A stretch of 64,000 bases of DNA from BOG-908 sp963751795 (GTDB lineage Bacteria > Pseudomonadota > Alphaproteobacteria > Acetobacterales > Acetobacteraceae), in assembly GCA_963751795.1 (NCBI GenBank), contig CAVVVI010000005.1:62001-126000 (forward strand), in the 5' to 3' direction. The translations under genes and the position numbers were made by a program. Positions 56,376 to 64,000 of the stretch are shown one piece after another; position 1 is the first letter of the stretch; every line of letters begins with the position of its first letter. The notes under the pieces were generated by a model. It saw only the letters and a list, made by a program, of their open reading frames with translations. It was not told the DNA's origin and did no database searches.

Positions 56376-57314
56376 CTAACCCGCAGCCACCGATGCCGGC
56401 TTGCGGTAGATGTCGATGATCTTGGCCAGCAGCGCCAACGCCTCGGCCCGCGGGCGCTGGAAGGTGTTGCGGCCGATGATTGCGCCGTTGGCGCCACCGT
56501 CGCGAATGCCCTGGATCGTCTTGAGCAGCGCCTCGGTATCCTTATTGTTCTCGCCGCCGGAGAACACGACGATACGGCGGCCGTCGAAGCAGCTCTGCAC
56601 CACGTGGCGCACGCGCTCGGCCATGGTGCCGCGCGGGATATTCTGCTCCTCGTACACCTTCTTGGCAGCCGGCAGGCTGAGGTGCTCGGTGGGCGGCTTC
56701 ACCTTGATGATGTGGGCGCCCATCAGCGCGGCCATGTGCGCGGCATAGGCGCAGATGTCGAGCGCGGTCTCGCCTTCCTTGTCCAGCATCGGGCCGCGCG
56801 GGTAGCTCCACACCACCACGGCGAGCCCGGCCGCCTTGGCGTCCTCCGACAGCGCGCGCAGCTCGTCCATCTGCTTGAAGCAGTATTCGCTGCCCGGGTA
56901 GATGGTGAAGCCCACCGCCGAGCAGCCCAGGCGCAGCGCATCGGCCACCGAGCCGGTCACCGCCTGGTCCTTCTCGGTGGCCAGCGAATTCGACGAGTTC
57001 AGCTTCAGGATCAGCGGGATCTGGCCGGCAAACGTGCTGGCGCCGCATTCCAGCATGCCGAGCGGGGCGGCGAAGGCCGACAGCCCGGCATCGATGGCGA
57101 GCTGGAAATGGTAATGCGGATCGTAGGCGGCCGGGTTGGCAGCGAAGCTGCGCGCCGGGCCGTGCTCGAAGCCCTGGTCCACCGGCAGGATCACCAGCCG
57201 GCCGGTGCCACCCAGCGCGCCCGCCGTCAGCATGCGCACCAGATTGGCCCGCGTGCCGGGGTTATCGCTCTCATAATTGCTGATGATGGTGCGGATTTCG
57301 GGCGTCATGGTCAT
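56376..57314 (-). CDS. fbaB: class I fructose-bisphosphate aldolase (DhnA type)
   Basis: 312 residues. Cleaves or forms fructose 1,6-bisphosphate through a Schiff base. Signs are LILPVDQGFEHGPARSF, GFTIYPGSEYCFKQMDE, the Schiff-base lysine region AHIIKVKPPTEHLSLPAAKK, and phosphate-binding VFSGGENNKD and GANGAIIGRNTFQR. No metal site of class II aldolases. GGAGA lies before the ATG at 57314; a second Met follows at codon 3. Related to archaeal-type aldolases. Confidence 0.95.
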   Translation of the reverse strand: MTMTPEIRTIISNYESDNPGTRANLVRMLTAGALGGTGRLVILPVDQGFEHGPARSFAANPAAYDPHYHFQLAIDAGLSAFAAPLGMLECGASTFAGQIPLILKLNSSNSLATEKDQAVTGSVADALRLGCSAVGFTIYPGSEYCFKQMDELRALSEDAKAAGLAVVVWSYPRGPMLDKEGETALDICAYAAHMAALMGAHIIKVKPPTEHLSLPAAKKVYEEQNIPRGTMAERVRHVVQSCFDGRRIVVFSGGENNKDTEALLKTIQGIRDGGANGAIIGRNTFQRPRAEALALLAKIIDIYRKPASVAAG

Positions 57315-57375
57315 GGCAGGGTCTCCGGCCGGGGGGCAAAGGTTTGCGGCGGCTTAACCGAAGCCGCGCCGGCTG

Positions 57376-57789
57376 TCACCCGCCGCCCAGCCAGGCCGAA
57401 AGCCGGCGCGCCGCCCCCCTCTGCGCCATGTCCAGGGCCGGCGGCGGGGCGGCCAGAAGCACGCGGCCGAGCGCCCCCGCCCGGCCCGCGATGTCGGCCC
57501 ACACCATCGGGTCAGCCCGCAAAACGATGATACCCTGCCCGGCCCGCAGCGCCTCCAGCGCGCGGCCCGGCGCATCGCCGCAATCGAGCACGTCGGCCAC
57601 CGCACCGCCCGGCGCCGCCGCACGGGCCGCCGCCGCCAGTGCCATCCACCAGCCCACGCCGGCGTAGCAGCCCGCACCCACGCCCGACAGCAGCGTCAGG
57701 GGCCGGCCTGCGGCCACCGCCAGCACCGCCTGCGCCATCGCCAGCCCGTGCACCACGACGGCCGGGGGCAACCCCTCGTTCTGCTCCAT
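57376..57789 (-). CDS. hypothetical protein, Ala/Gly-rich
   Basis: 137 residues starting MEQNEGLPPAVVVHGLAMAQ. LTLLSGVGAGCYAGVGWWMAL, then VADVLDCGDAPGRALEALRAGQG and IIVLRADP look like a small alpha/beta domain, perhaps Rossmann-like. I do not recognise the family. It is 61 bp upstream of fbaB on the same strand and divergent from the zapA side, so it could be the first gene of an fbaB transcript. Confidence 0.6.
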   Translation of the reverse strand: MEQNEGLPPAVVVHGLAMAQAVLAVAAGRPLTLLSGVGAGCYAGVGWWMALAAAARAAAPGGAVADVLDCGDAPGRALEALRAGQGIIVLRADPMVWADIAGRAGALGRVLLAAPPPALDMAQRGAARRLSAWLGGG

Positions 57790-57864
57790 GCTTGACGTTC
57801 AAGCCCTTGCGCGCTTTCTCTTCAATCCGAAACGAGGATGCTGCACCGGCGTCCATGGGGTGCG

Positions 57865-58086
57865 ATGGCCGACAGCGGCGACACCGGACTGGACAAGGCG
57901 GGGCTGGACGAGGCGGCGAGGCTGGAAGCCGCCCTGGCACGCATCGCCCGTGCCCGGCCGCAGGCAGGCGCCGCCAACCGGCCCGCACCCACCCAGCCGA
58001 ACCCCGACCGGCAGGCCCTGGCCGCCCGGCTCGATGCCCTGATCAGCGACCTGCGCGCCGCGCTGGGCGGCCACTCCGCCGACTGA
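57865..58086 (+). CDS. small coiled-coil protein upstream of zapA
   Basis: 73 residues (MADSGDTGLDKAGLDEAARL, then AALARIARARPQAG) with a helical, charged first part, a Pro/Asn linker and a second helix RLDALISDLRAALGG. This resembles the small DUF4164-like coiled-coil proteins that precede zapA in alphaproteobacteria, but similarity is only by layout. GGGG lies before the ATG at 57865; an ATG at 57838 is an alternative. It ends 34 bp before zapA. Confidence 0.65.
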   Translation: MADSGDTGLDKAGLDEAARLEAALARIARARPQAGAANRPAPTQPNPDRQALAARLDALISDLRAALGGHSAD

Positions 58087-58120
58087 TACACACCGGACAA
58101 CGACCGCAAAGAGGACCGCC

Positions 58121-58447
58121 GTGGCTCAGCTCACCATCAAGATCAACGGCTACGCCTACACCGTCGGCTGCGACGACGGCCAGGAGCGGCATCTGCTGCA
58201 GATGGCGGCCGACGTGGAAACCCGCATCGACAGCATCAAGGCGCTGGGCGGGCAGAGCGGCGAAAGCCGGCTGCTGGTGCTGGCCGCCCTGCTGATGGCC
58301 GACGAGCTGCACGACCAGAAGACGCTGCTGGCCAATCTGCAATCGGAGCTGACGCGCCTGCCCAAGGCCGAGGCGGAGAGCCGCCGCCGCCTGGCACGCC
58401 TTGCCGATCGCGCGGAAGAGATTGCGCAGGGGCTCGAGCAGACCTAG
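58121..58447 (+). CDS. zapA: cell division protein ZapA
   Basis: ZapA binds FtsZ and bundles filaments at the division ring. 108 residues: a short N-terminal beta part (AQLTIKINGYAYTVGCDDGQ) and a long coiled coil (LQMAADVETRIDSIKALGGQ, then AALLMADELHDQKTLLANLQ). The GTG has GAGGA upstream. 6S RNA follows directly, the usual order in alphaproteobacteria. Confidence 0.93.
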   Translation: MAQLTIKINGYAYTVGCDDGQERHLLQMAADVETRIDSIKALGGQSGESRLLVLAALLMADELHDQKTLLANLQSELTRLPKAEAESRRRLARLADRAEEIAQGLEQT

Positions 58448-58450
58448 ATT

Positions 58451-58594
58451 GGGTGGGCGGAGCTGCTGGGTGCGTCAGGCAATTCATCCCCGGGGCCGAT
58501 AAGCACTCCCTCGGGGGCTGGCGCTGTCGCGGTCTTGGCCGTGGTATCTGGTTCCCACCTGCACAAGCAGGCTCTGGGGGGTGAGACCGCCAAC
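58451..58594 (+). ncRNA. ssrS: 6S RNA
   Basis: 6S RNA mimics an open promoter and holds the housekeeping RNA polymerase in stationary phase. The segment right after zapA has no coding frame. CCCCGGGGCCGATA at 58488-58501 closely matches the CCCCUGAGCCGAUA of the E. coli molecule. GGCGCTGTCGCGG and GTGAGACCGCC match the other conserved strands. The 5' GGGCGG can pair with the 3' CCGCC to close the long rod. Ends are approximate. Confidence 0.8.
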
Positions 58595-58622
58595 GGCTTT
58601 GGTGGCTCCGTACTTTTGCGAA

Positions 58623-58746
58623 GCAAGCAGTCCTTTTTTGAAAAAAAGGACCAAAAAACTTTTACTCCCTCGGACGCGCGCTGGCCGATTACGGCGCGAC
58701 AGCGGAGTCAAAAGTCTTTTGCTTCTTTTCTTCAGAAAAGAGGACT
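58623..58746. repeat. interspersed repeat family 1, copy B (inverted)
   Basis: The reverse complement of the element at 41311 over both ends: GTCCTTTTTT/AAAAAAAGGAC hairpin, AAAAAACTTTT, then CAAAAGTCTTTTGCTTC and the CTTTTCTTCAGAAAAG hairpin. The GC-rich middle differs except for a shared GGCCAGCGCGCG-like stretch. It lies between 6S RNA and the convergent trmJ, whose stop is inside its last bases. Confidence 0.85.
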
Positions 58747-59531
58747 TACTTCTCCTCCCTCCCCCGCTCCCGCCGCCCCAAAGCCAGCTCCGCCACAATC
58801 CCGTGCAGCGTGCGCAGCTCCTGCTCCGTCACCTCGCCGCGCTGGAACAAGTGGCGGATGTTGCGCACCATGCCCGGCCGTTTCGGCGCGTTGCGCAGGA
58901 AGCCGCACGCATCCAGCTGGTCGATCAGATGCGTCATGAATCCGTCCAGCTTGCCCTTGCTGGCGACCTTCGTCTCGTTGGTCATCAGCTCGCGCACCGG
59001 TGTCTCGTCCGTGGTCTGCCACCACTCGTAGGCCATCACCATCACGGCCTGCGCCAGGTTCAATGACGTGAAGGCCGGGTTCATCGGGTAGCGCACCAGC
59101 GCGTCGGCCTGCGCCATGTCGTCATTGTCCAGCCCGGCGCGCTCGGGGCCGAACAGCAGGCCGCAGCGCAGGCCGCGCATACAGATCTCGCGCAGTTCCG
59201 CCGCCGCGCCGCGCGCCGTCAGCACGGGTTTGACGATGTGGCGCGGCCGCGGGCAGGTGGCGAACACGTGGTGCAGGTCGGCCACCGCATCGGCCACCGT
59301 GTCGTGCAGCGTGAGCGCTTCGAGCACCCGTTGCGCCCCCGATGCGTTGCGCCAGGCGGCCGGCTGCGGCCAGCCGTCGCGGGGTGCCACCAGGCGCAGG
59401 TGGAACAGCCCGCCATTGCCCATGGCGCGCGCGACGGCGCCGATATTGTCGGCCAGTTGCGGGCGCACCAGGATGACAACGGGGCTGTTGCCGATCGGCT
59501 GGAGGTCGGCGCCCAGCTCCTTGCCGGTCAT
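58746..59531 (-). CDS. trmJ: tRNA (cytidine/uridine-2'-O)-methyltransferase TrmJ
   Basis: A SPOUT-class methyltransferase of 261 residues that 2'-O-methylates position 32 of several tRNAs. Motif 1 is VVILVRPQLADNIGAVARAM, motif 2 CGLLFGPERAGLDNDDM, motif 3 FTSLNLAQAVMVMAYEWW, the knotted SAM site. A C-terminal helical extension follows. The last bases run into the repeat at 58623. cysS lies 18 bp upstream on the same strand. Confidence 0.93.
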   Translation of the reverse strand: MTGKELGADLQPIGNSPVVILVRPQLADNIGAVARAMGNGGLFHLRLVAPRDGWPQPAAWRNASGAQRVLEALTLHDTVADAVADLHHVFATCPRPRHIVKPVLTARGAAAELREICMRGLRCGLLFGPERAGLDNDDMAQADALVRYPMNPAFTSLNLAQAVMVMAYEWWQTTDETPVRELMTNETKVASKGKLDGFMTHLIDQLDACGFLRNAPKRPGMVRNIRHLFQRGEVTEQELRTLHGIVAELALGRRERGREEK

Positions 59532-59549
59532 CGTGCGGCTGCCATGGCG

Positions 59550-60923
59550 TCAGACACGCCGCCACGTGGTGCCGCCGGCGCCATCCTCCATCACCACGCC
59601 ACGCGCGAGCCATTCCTGCCGGATGGCATCGGCCCGCGCGTAATCCTTGGCCTTGCGGGCGGCCAGGCGTTCGGCCACCGCCGCCTCGATGCGCTCCGGC
59701 GTGGCATCGGCGTCGGCGCCCGGCTCCGTGGCGGCCACGCGCCCGAAATGCGCGTCCGGGCTGCGCTGCAACAGCCCGAGCAGCGCGCCGGACGCGCGCA
59801 GATCGGCGGCGGCCTGGGCGTCGCCGGCCAGCGCCGCGTCGGCCAGCACGCGCAGTGCGGCGATCGCGCCCGGCGTATTCAAATCGTCGCACAGCGCTTC
59901 CATCACACCGGCCGCGACGCGCCCCGCATCGGTGGGCGGCGTGCGTTCCAGCGCGCGGTAGAAGCGGTCGATCTCCTGCCGTGCCGCGGCCAGCGCGGTA
60001 TCGGTAAAATCCAGCAGCGCGCGGTAATGCGTGCGCAGGATCAGCAGGCGCACCGCCTCGGCCGGCGCGTGGGCCAGCACGTCGCGCAGCGTGCGGAAAT
60101 TGCCCAGGCTTTTGGACATCTTCTCGCCGCCCACCTGCAACATGCCGTTATGCAGCCACACGCGCGCGAAATCGCTGCCTGGATAGGCGCACAGGCTCTG
60201 CGCGCGTTCGTTCTCGTGGTGCGGAAACAGCAGATCCGTGCCGCCGCCATGAATGTCGAAGCTTTCGCCGAGATAGCGCCGCGCCATGGCACTGCATTCG
60301 ATATGCCAGCCCGGCCGCCCGATCCCCCACGGGCTGTCCCACCCCGGCAGCCCCGGCGGGCTCGGCTTCCACAGCACGAAGTCGCCCGGATCCTGCTTGT
60401 AGGATGCCACCTCCACCCGCGCGCCCGCCAGCAGCTCCTCCGGCGCGCGGCCCGACAGCGCGCCGTATTGCGCAAAGCTCGCCACACGGAACAGCACGTG
60501 GCCTTCGGCCGCATAGGCGTGCCCGCCGGCGATCAGCCGTTCGGCCAGGGCCACCATTTCGGCAATATGCGCGGTGGCCCTCGGCTCGATGTCGGGCGGC
60601 AGGTTGCCGATCGCCGCCATGTCGGCGTGGTATTCGACCGTGGTGCGCGCGGTCAGCGCGTCGATCGGCTCACCCCGCTCGGCCGCGCGCGCCGAAATCT
60701 TGTCGTCGATATCGGTGATATTGCGCACATAGGTGACGCGCCGGAAGCACGCGCGCAGCAGCCGCGCTACCACGTCGAACACCACGGTGGAGCGCACGTT
60801 GCCCAGATGCGGCAGGTCGTACACGGTGGGCCCGCACACATACATGCGCACGTGCTCCGGGTCGGCCGGGATGAAGCGCACCCGGCTACGGCTGGCCGTG
60901 TCGTGGAAGTGGATCTCGGGCAT
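59550..60923 (-). CDS. cysS: cysteinyl-tRNA synthetase
   Basis: 457 residues, class I synthetase. The HIGH equivalent is in YDLPHLGNVRS (about 35-45), Cys30 in YVCGPTVYD and WHIECSAM supply the zinc site, and KMSKSLGN is the second signature. FDIHGGGTDLLFPHHENERAQ is typical. It is followed by trmJ after 18 bp, probably co-transcribed. Confidence 0.97.
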   Translation of the reverse strand: MPEIHFHDTASRSRVRFIPADPEHVRMYVCGPTVYDLPHLGNVRSTVVFDVVARLLRACFRRVTYVRNITDIDDKISARAAERGEPIDALTARTTVEYHADMAAIGNLPPDIEPRATAHIAEMVALAERLIAGGHAYAAEGHVLFRVASFAQYGALSGRAPEELLAGARVEVASYKQDPGDFVLWKPSPPGLPGWDSPWGIGRPGWHIECSAMARRYLGESFDIHGGGTDLLFPHHENERAQSLCAYPGSDFARVWLHNGMLQVGGEKMSKSLGNFRTLRDVLAHAPAEAVRLLILRTHYRALLDFTDTALAAARQEIDRFYRALERTPPTDAGRVAAGVMEALCDDLNTPGAIAALRVLADAALAGDAQAAADLRASGALLGLLQRSPDAHFGRVAATEPGADADATPERIEAAVAERLAARKAKDYARADAIRQEWLARGVVMEDGAGGTTWRRV

Positions 60924-60993
60924 AGCGGCTTGTCGGAAATCGCAGGCCGGCAGGCAAGGCCCTACGCCGCGCCTTACCGCCGCCAGCGCCGGA

Positions 60994-61458
60994 TCAGTGC
61001 GCCATCGCCGGCGGCGGATCCGGCACGCCGATATCGATCAGGCCGCGCCAGGCGCCCTGCGCATCCTTGCGCCACACCGTCACATACTGGCCGGTGACCA
61101 TGGCGCCCGTGCTGCCTTTCCGGGTAATCGACCACACGCCCATGGTCACGCCCATATCGCCGCCCTTGCTGCCCCAGGCCTGCTGCGCGCTCCAGTGCAG
61201 CGCGGTCGGGTCGGGTGCCGCGCCGCCCATGGCCGTGTAGATCGCGGCCGCCCCGCGCGTGGGCTTGCCGTGGCCGGTGAACGCCAGCCCGTCCACCGGA
61301 TCCATGAAATCGCGGAAGGCCGCCGCCGCGCCATGCGCCGCGGCATCGCGGGCGAAGGCGGCGTCGGCGGCGCGCACCGCCTCGGCCGTCTGCGCCGCCT
61401 CATCGGCCAGCGCGGGGCCGGCAACCAGCAGACAGCCCACCAGAAGCATGGTTCGCAT
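60994..61458 (-). CDS. exported SnoaL/DUF4440-like protein
   Basis: 154 residues with a signal peptide (MRTMLLVGCLLVAGPALAD). The mature part fits a cone-shaped NTF2-like fold: AVRAADAAFARDAAAHGAAA, then DFMDPVDGLAFTGHGKPTRG and VWRKDAQGAWRGLIDIG. AGGAG precedes the ATG. Such proteins are often small-molecule binding or of unknown role. It lies 70 bp upstream of cysS on the same strand. Confidence 0.82.
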   Translation of the reverse strand: MRTMLLVGCLLVAGPALADEAAQTAEAVRAADAAFARDAAAHGAAAAFRDFMDPVDGLAFTGHGKPTRGAAAIYTAMGGAAPDPTALHWSAQQAWGSKGGDMGVTMGVWSITRKGSTGAMVTGQYVTVWRKDAQGAWRGLIDIGVPDPPPAMAH

Positions 61459-61563
61459 GCGCGTCGCTCCTTCGTTCTGGCCGCATCCTGCCACCCGCCG
61501 CCGGCAGCGCCAATCCGGCCCGCACATTGACAGTCCAGGCCCGCCGCACTAGCTCAGTTAAGA

Positions 61564-62850
61564 ATGGCTCGCATTTGCGCGGACGCCGGAGCACCGCCTT
61601 TGCTGAACCAGGCCATCCGCCCCAAAGCCTCTCGCCTTGCCCGCGCGCTGGCGGTGTTCGGCCCCGGCCTCGTCGTCATGCTGGCCGATACCGATGTCGG
61701 CAGCATCATCACCGCGGGCCAAAGCGGCGTGCAGTTCGGCTATCGCCTGCTCGGCCAGCAGCTCATCCTGGTGCCCATCCTGTATATGGTGCAGGAGCTG
61801 ACGGTGCGGCTGGGCATCTTCACCGGCCGCGGCCATGGCGAGCTGATCGCCGCCACCTTCGGCCGCTTCTGGGCCTGGGTGTCGGTGATCGGCCTGTCGG
61901 TGGCCACCGCCGGGGCGGTGCTCACCGAACTCTCCGGCGTGGCCGGCGTGGGCGAGCTGTACGGCGCGCCGCGCGCCGCCACGCTGGCGCTCGCGGTGGT
62001 CTGCCTGCTGGCCGTGGTGCTCACCGGCTCGTATCGCCGGGTGGAACGCGCGGCCATCGCCGTGGGGCTGTTCGAGTTCGCCTTCTTCTACGTCGCCTGG
62101 GCGGCCCACCCCAGCCTGGGTGCCATGGCACGCGGCGCCGTCAGCATCCCCTGGCACAATGCCGACTACCTGTATCTGTCGGCGGCCAATATCGGTGCGG
62201 TGATCATGCCGTGGATGGTGTTCTACCAGCAATCGGCCATCGCCGACAAAAAGCTGCTGCCCGAGCACTACGCCGCCGCGCGCTGGGATACCGCGGCCGG
62301 CGCGCTGCTGACGCAGCTGGTGATGGCCGCCGTGCTGATTGCCTGTGCGGCCACCATCGGCGCCAAGAACCCGCAGGCCAGCCTCTCCACCGTCGGCGAG
62401 ATGAGCCAGGCGCTCACACCGTTCCTGGGCCAGGGCGCCGGCCGGCTTGTCTTCTCCCTCGGCGTGCTCGGCGCCGGGCTGGTGGCGGCCATCGTCGCCT
62501 CGCTGGCGCTGGCCTGGGGCGTGGGCGAGGTGGCCGGCTATCGGCGCTCGCTGGAACTGCGGCCGCTGCAGGCCGGATGGTTCTACGGCGTCTATGCCGT
62601 CAGCGTGGTGGCCGGCGCCGTGCTGGTGGGCGTATGGCCCAACCTGGTCAGCCTCAACGTGGGCGTGCAGGTGATGAACGCGCTGCTGCTGCCGTTGGTG
62701 CTGGGCTTCCTCATCGCCCTAGCCGTGTACAGCCTGCCGCCGGCCATCAGGCTGCGCGGCTGGTACCTCGGCATGGTGATCGTGGTGGCTACCCTCACCA
62801 CCGGGCTCGGCGTGTTCGGCGGGCTGCAGGGCACGGGCCTGTTCCATTAG
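61564..62850 (+). CDS. NRAMP-like divalent metal transporter with altered metal site
   Basis: 428 residues, about eleven helices. The first helix reads FGPGLVVMLADTDVGSIITA, aligning DVGS (44-47) with the canonical DPGN. In helix 6, GAVIMPWMVFYQQSA keeps the Met (M215) but has Trp where MPH has His. So it belongs to the NRAMP superfamily but not to the MntH group. Known divergent members include Mg2+ and Al3+ carriers, so the substrate is open. The ATG at 61564 is the simplest start; a TTG at 61600 with GGAG upstream is the alternative. Confidence 0.85.
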   Translation: MARICADAGAPPLLNQAIRPKASRLARALAVFGPGLVVMLADTDVGSIITAGQSGVQFGYRLLGQQLILVPILYMVQELTVRLGIFTGRGHGELIAATFGRFWAWVSVIGLSVATAGAVLTELSGVAGVGELYGAPRAATLALAVVCLLAVVLTGSYRRVERAAIAVGLFEFAFFYVAWAAHPSLGAMARGAVSIPWHNADYLYLSAANIGAVIMPWMVFYQQSAIADKKLLPEHYAAARWDTAAGALLTQLVMAAVLIACAATIGAKNPQASLSTVGEMSQALTPFLGQGAGRLVFSLGVLGAGLVAAIVASLALAWGVGEVAGYRRSLELRPLQAGWFYGVYAVSVVAGAVLVGVWPNLVSLNVGVQVMNALLLPLVLGFLIALAVYSLPPAIRLRGWYLGMVIVVATLTTGLGVFGGLQGTGLFH

Positions 62851-62870
62851 CCGCGTGCGCCTGCCCCTTC

Positions 62871-64000
62871 CTACAGCTCGCGGAACTTCCTGTTCAGGTC
62901 GAACTCCCGGGTCGTGACGTAGCTCTCGATCGCGCCCAGCCGCTGATCCAGCCGCGCCATGGCGTCCGACAGCGCAAGCACCGCCGGGTTGCCCGGCGCC
63001 TGCACCGGCCCGCGGCGCAGGCTCGCCAACCCGCCCGGCCGGCGCATGATCCGCCAGAAGATGATCGTCACCAGCCCCAGCAGCGCCGCGATCAGCAGCG
63101 GCTCCAGCGACGCCGAGTGGCCAGGCCTGCCCGCCCTGCCGGCCTCGGGCTCGGCATCATCGAGCTTGCCGGCAATCGCGCTGAGCGCGGTGCGCATGGC
63201 GTTGGCGCCGCCCAGGCTGACGCTGCCGTCGCCCTGCGCCGTGTGCTCGAACCGCCCGCTGACGCTGGCCAGGCGCACGTCGCTGCTGTCGTTGGCCTCC
63301 ACATCGGCGTCGCCCACCGCGGCTGCCACCGTCAGATCGCCCGAGCCCCGCACGCGCGCCCGCAGCGTGCCGATCCGCCCGGCGCCCAGCAGCATGTCGC
63401 CCGAGCCGTTGGCCTCGATGGTCACCGCGTCGGCCGCCATGGCACCGATGGTCAGGTCACCCGAACCCGTCGTTTTGACGACCAGCGGGCCGTGCACCTG
63501 GCCGATTCGCACGTCCCCGCTGCCGGCGTTGTCGATGGTGACGGGCCCGTCCACCGTGCCGAGCCTGGCATCGCCATCGGCGCGCACGACCAGCACCACG
63601 CTGCCCGCCCGCCCGGCCACCAGGTTGCCGCTGCCGTTCAGCGCGGCCACCAGCGGCGCCCGCAAGTCGCCGATTTTCACGTCGCCGTCGCCGGTCGCGG
63701 TCAGCGTCACCTGGGTGTCGGGCGAGACGTCGATCTGCAGCGGGCCGGCGCCATCGCCGCAGGCCGAGGTTCCCACCACCACCGCCGGTCCGCTGACGAC
63801 CGAGAGGCACGACAATCCCGCCTCCATGCCGAGGCGGATCTGGCCGGACAGCGCCGCGTCGGTGGCGATGACCACGTCCTCCGCCATGTTCGTGCTCAAC
63901 ACGAGCTGACGCCCGGCCACCAGCCGGCTCTCCGCCGCGGCCGGCGCGATCGCCAGCCCGGCCAGCGCCAGGCCCGCGCAGAGCCGTGCGATGCGCGCCA
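62871..64000 (-). CDS. exported GIN-domain (DUF2807-like) beta-helix protein, cut by the window end
   Basis: The frame is open to the right edge, and the last two bases of a start codon (TG) are at 64000-63999, so only one base is missing; about 376 residues in all. A signal peptide (ARIARLCAGLALAGLAIAPA) leads to repeated short strands with GSGD-type turns (GSGDVRIG, GSGDLTIG, GSGDMLLG, GSGDLTVA). This is a right-handed beta helix of the putative auto-transporter adhesin head type. A hydrophobic segment (LLIAALLGLVTIIFWRIM) and a charged helix close the protein, giving a membrane anchor. It is convergent with the NRAMP-like gene. Confidence 0.85.
   Translation of the reverse strand, partial: ARIARLCAGLALAGLAIAPAAAESRLVAGRQLVLSTNMAEDVVIATDAALSGQIRLGMEAGLSCLSVVSGPAVVVGTSACGDGAGPLQIDVSPDTQVTLTATGDGDVKIGDLRAPLVAALNGSGNLVAGRAGSVVLVVRADGDARLGTVDGPVTIDNAGSGDVRIGQVHGPLVVKTTGSGDLTIGAMAADAVTIEANGSGDMLLGAGRIGTLRARVRGSGDLTVAAAVGDADVEANDSSDVRLASVSGRFEHTAQGDGSVSLGGANAMRTALSAIAGKLDDAEPEAGRAGRPGHSASLEPLLIAALLGLVTIIFWRIMRRPGGLASLRRGPVQAPGNPAVLALSDAMARLDQRLGAIESYVTTREFDLNRKFREL

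Overview
The window is chromosomal DNA from a very GC-rich alphaproteobacterium, most likely a member of the Acetobacteraceae (Rhodospirillales). This rests on the purQ-purL-bolA-grxD block, zapA followed by 6S RNA, the lrp/trxB/lysR arrangement, the many ATGA start/stop overlaps, and two families of intergenic hairpin repeats of a kind I recall from Acetobacteraceae. The placement is an inference. I see no phage, insertion sequence, plasmid or CRISPR signal; gene content is core metabolism plus surface-glycan and exported proteins.

Layout. 0-9.5 kb: secA diverges from a parvulin foldase, argJ, a GNAT-Nudix fusion, a beta-propeller protein and a GT87-like membrane protein running in frame into a CinA/MoaB domain. 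9.5-17.7 kb: accA between polytopic glycosyltransferase-like proteins, then an acyl-CoA cluster (tesB, two SDRs, acyl-CoA ligase). 17.7-25.8 kb: a reverse-strand set (small membrane protein, glycosyltransferase, 5-formyl-THF cyclo-ligase, YmdB-type phosphoesterase), a PiT phosphate transporter, rpsD, a GT2 and prfC. 25.8-34.6 kb: two acyltransferase-3 proteins, DUF2852 with a TetR regulator and a clear palindromic operator, grxD-bolA-purL-purQ, a GT90-like protein and DUF1345. 34.8-43.9 kb: bioF-bioD-GT2-lipoprotein, lysR-trxB, lrp, bioB-bioA. 44-52.8 kb: an orphan periplasmic binding protein, an exported phosphoesterase, tRNA-Leu and tRNA-Asn, phnM-DUF1045, fusA and a photolyase-like FAD protein. 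53-64 kb: a DUF1800/DUF1501 pair, thiE, class I fructose-bisphosphate aldolase, zapA-6S RNA, trmJ, cysS, an NRAMP-like transporter and a GIN-domain protein cut one base inside its start codon by the window end.

Four genes (ymdB, a GT4-like glycosyltransferase, bioA, DUF1501) are each broken by what looks like one extra base in a short homopolymer, and a fifth such event would explain the GT87-CinA read-through. This bias points to sequence errors rather than gene decay, so those genes should be treated as probably functional until the reads are checked. I found no large undescribed system. The best leads are the two interspersed hairpin repeat families, the TetR/DUF2852 operator, the divergent NRAMP metal site and the GT2/lipoprotein genes coupled to the biotin genes.
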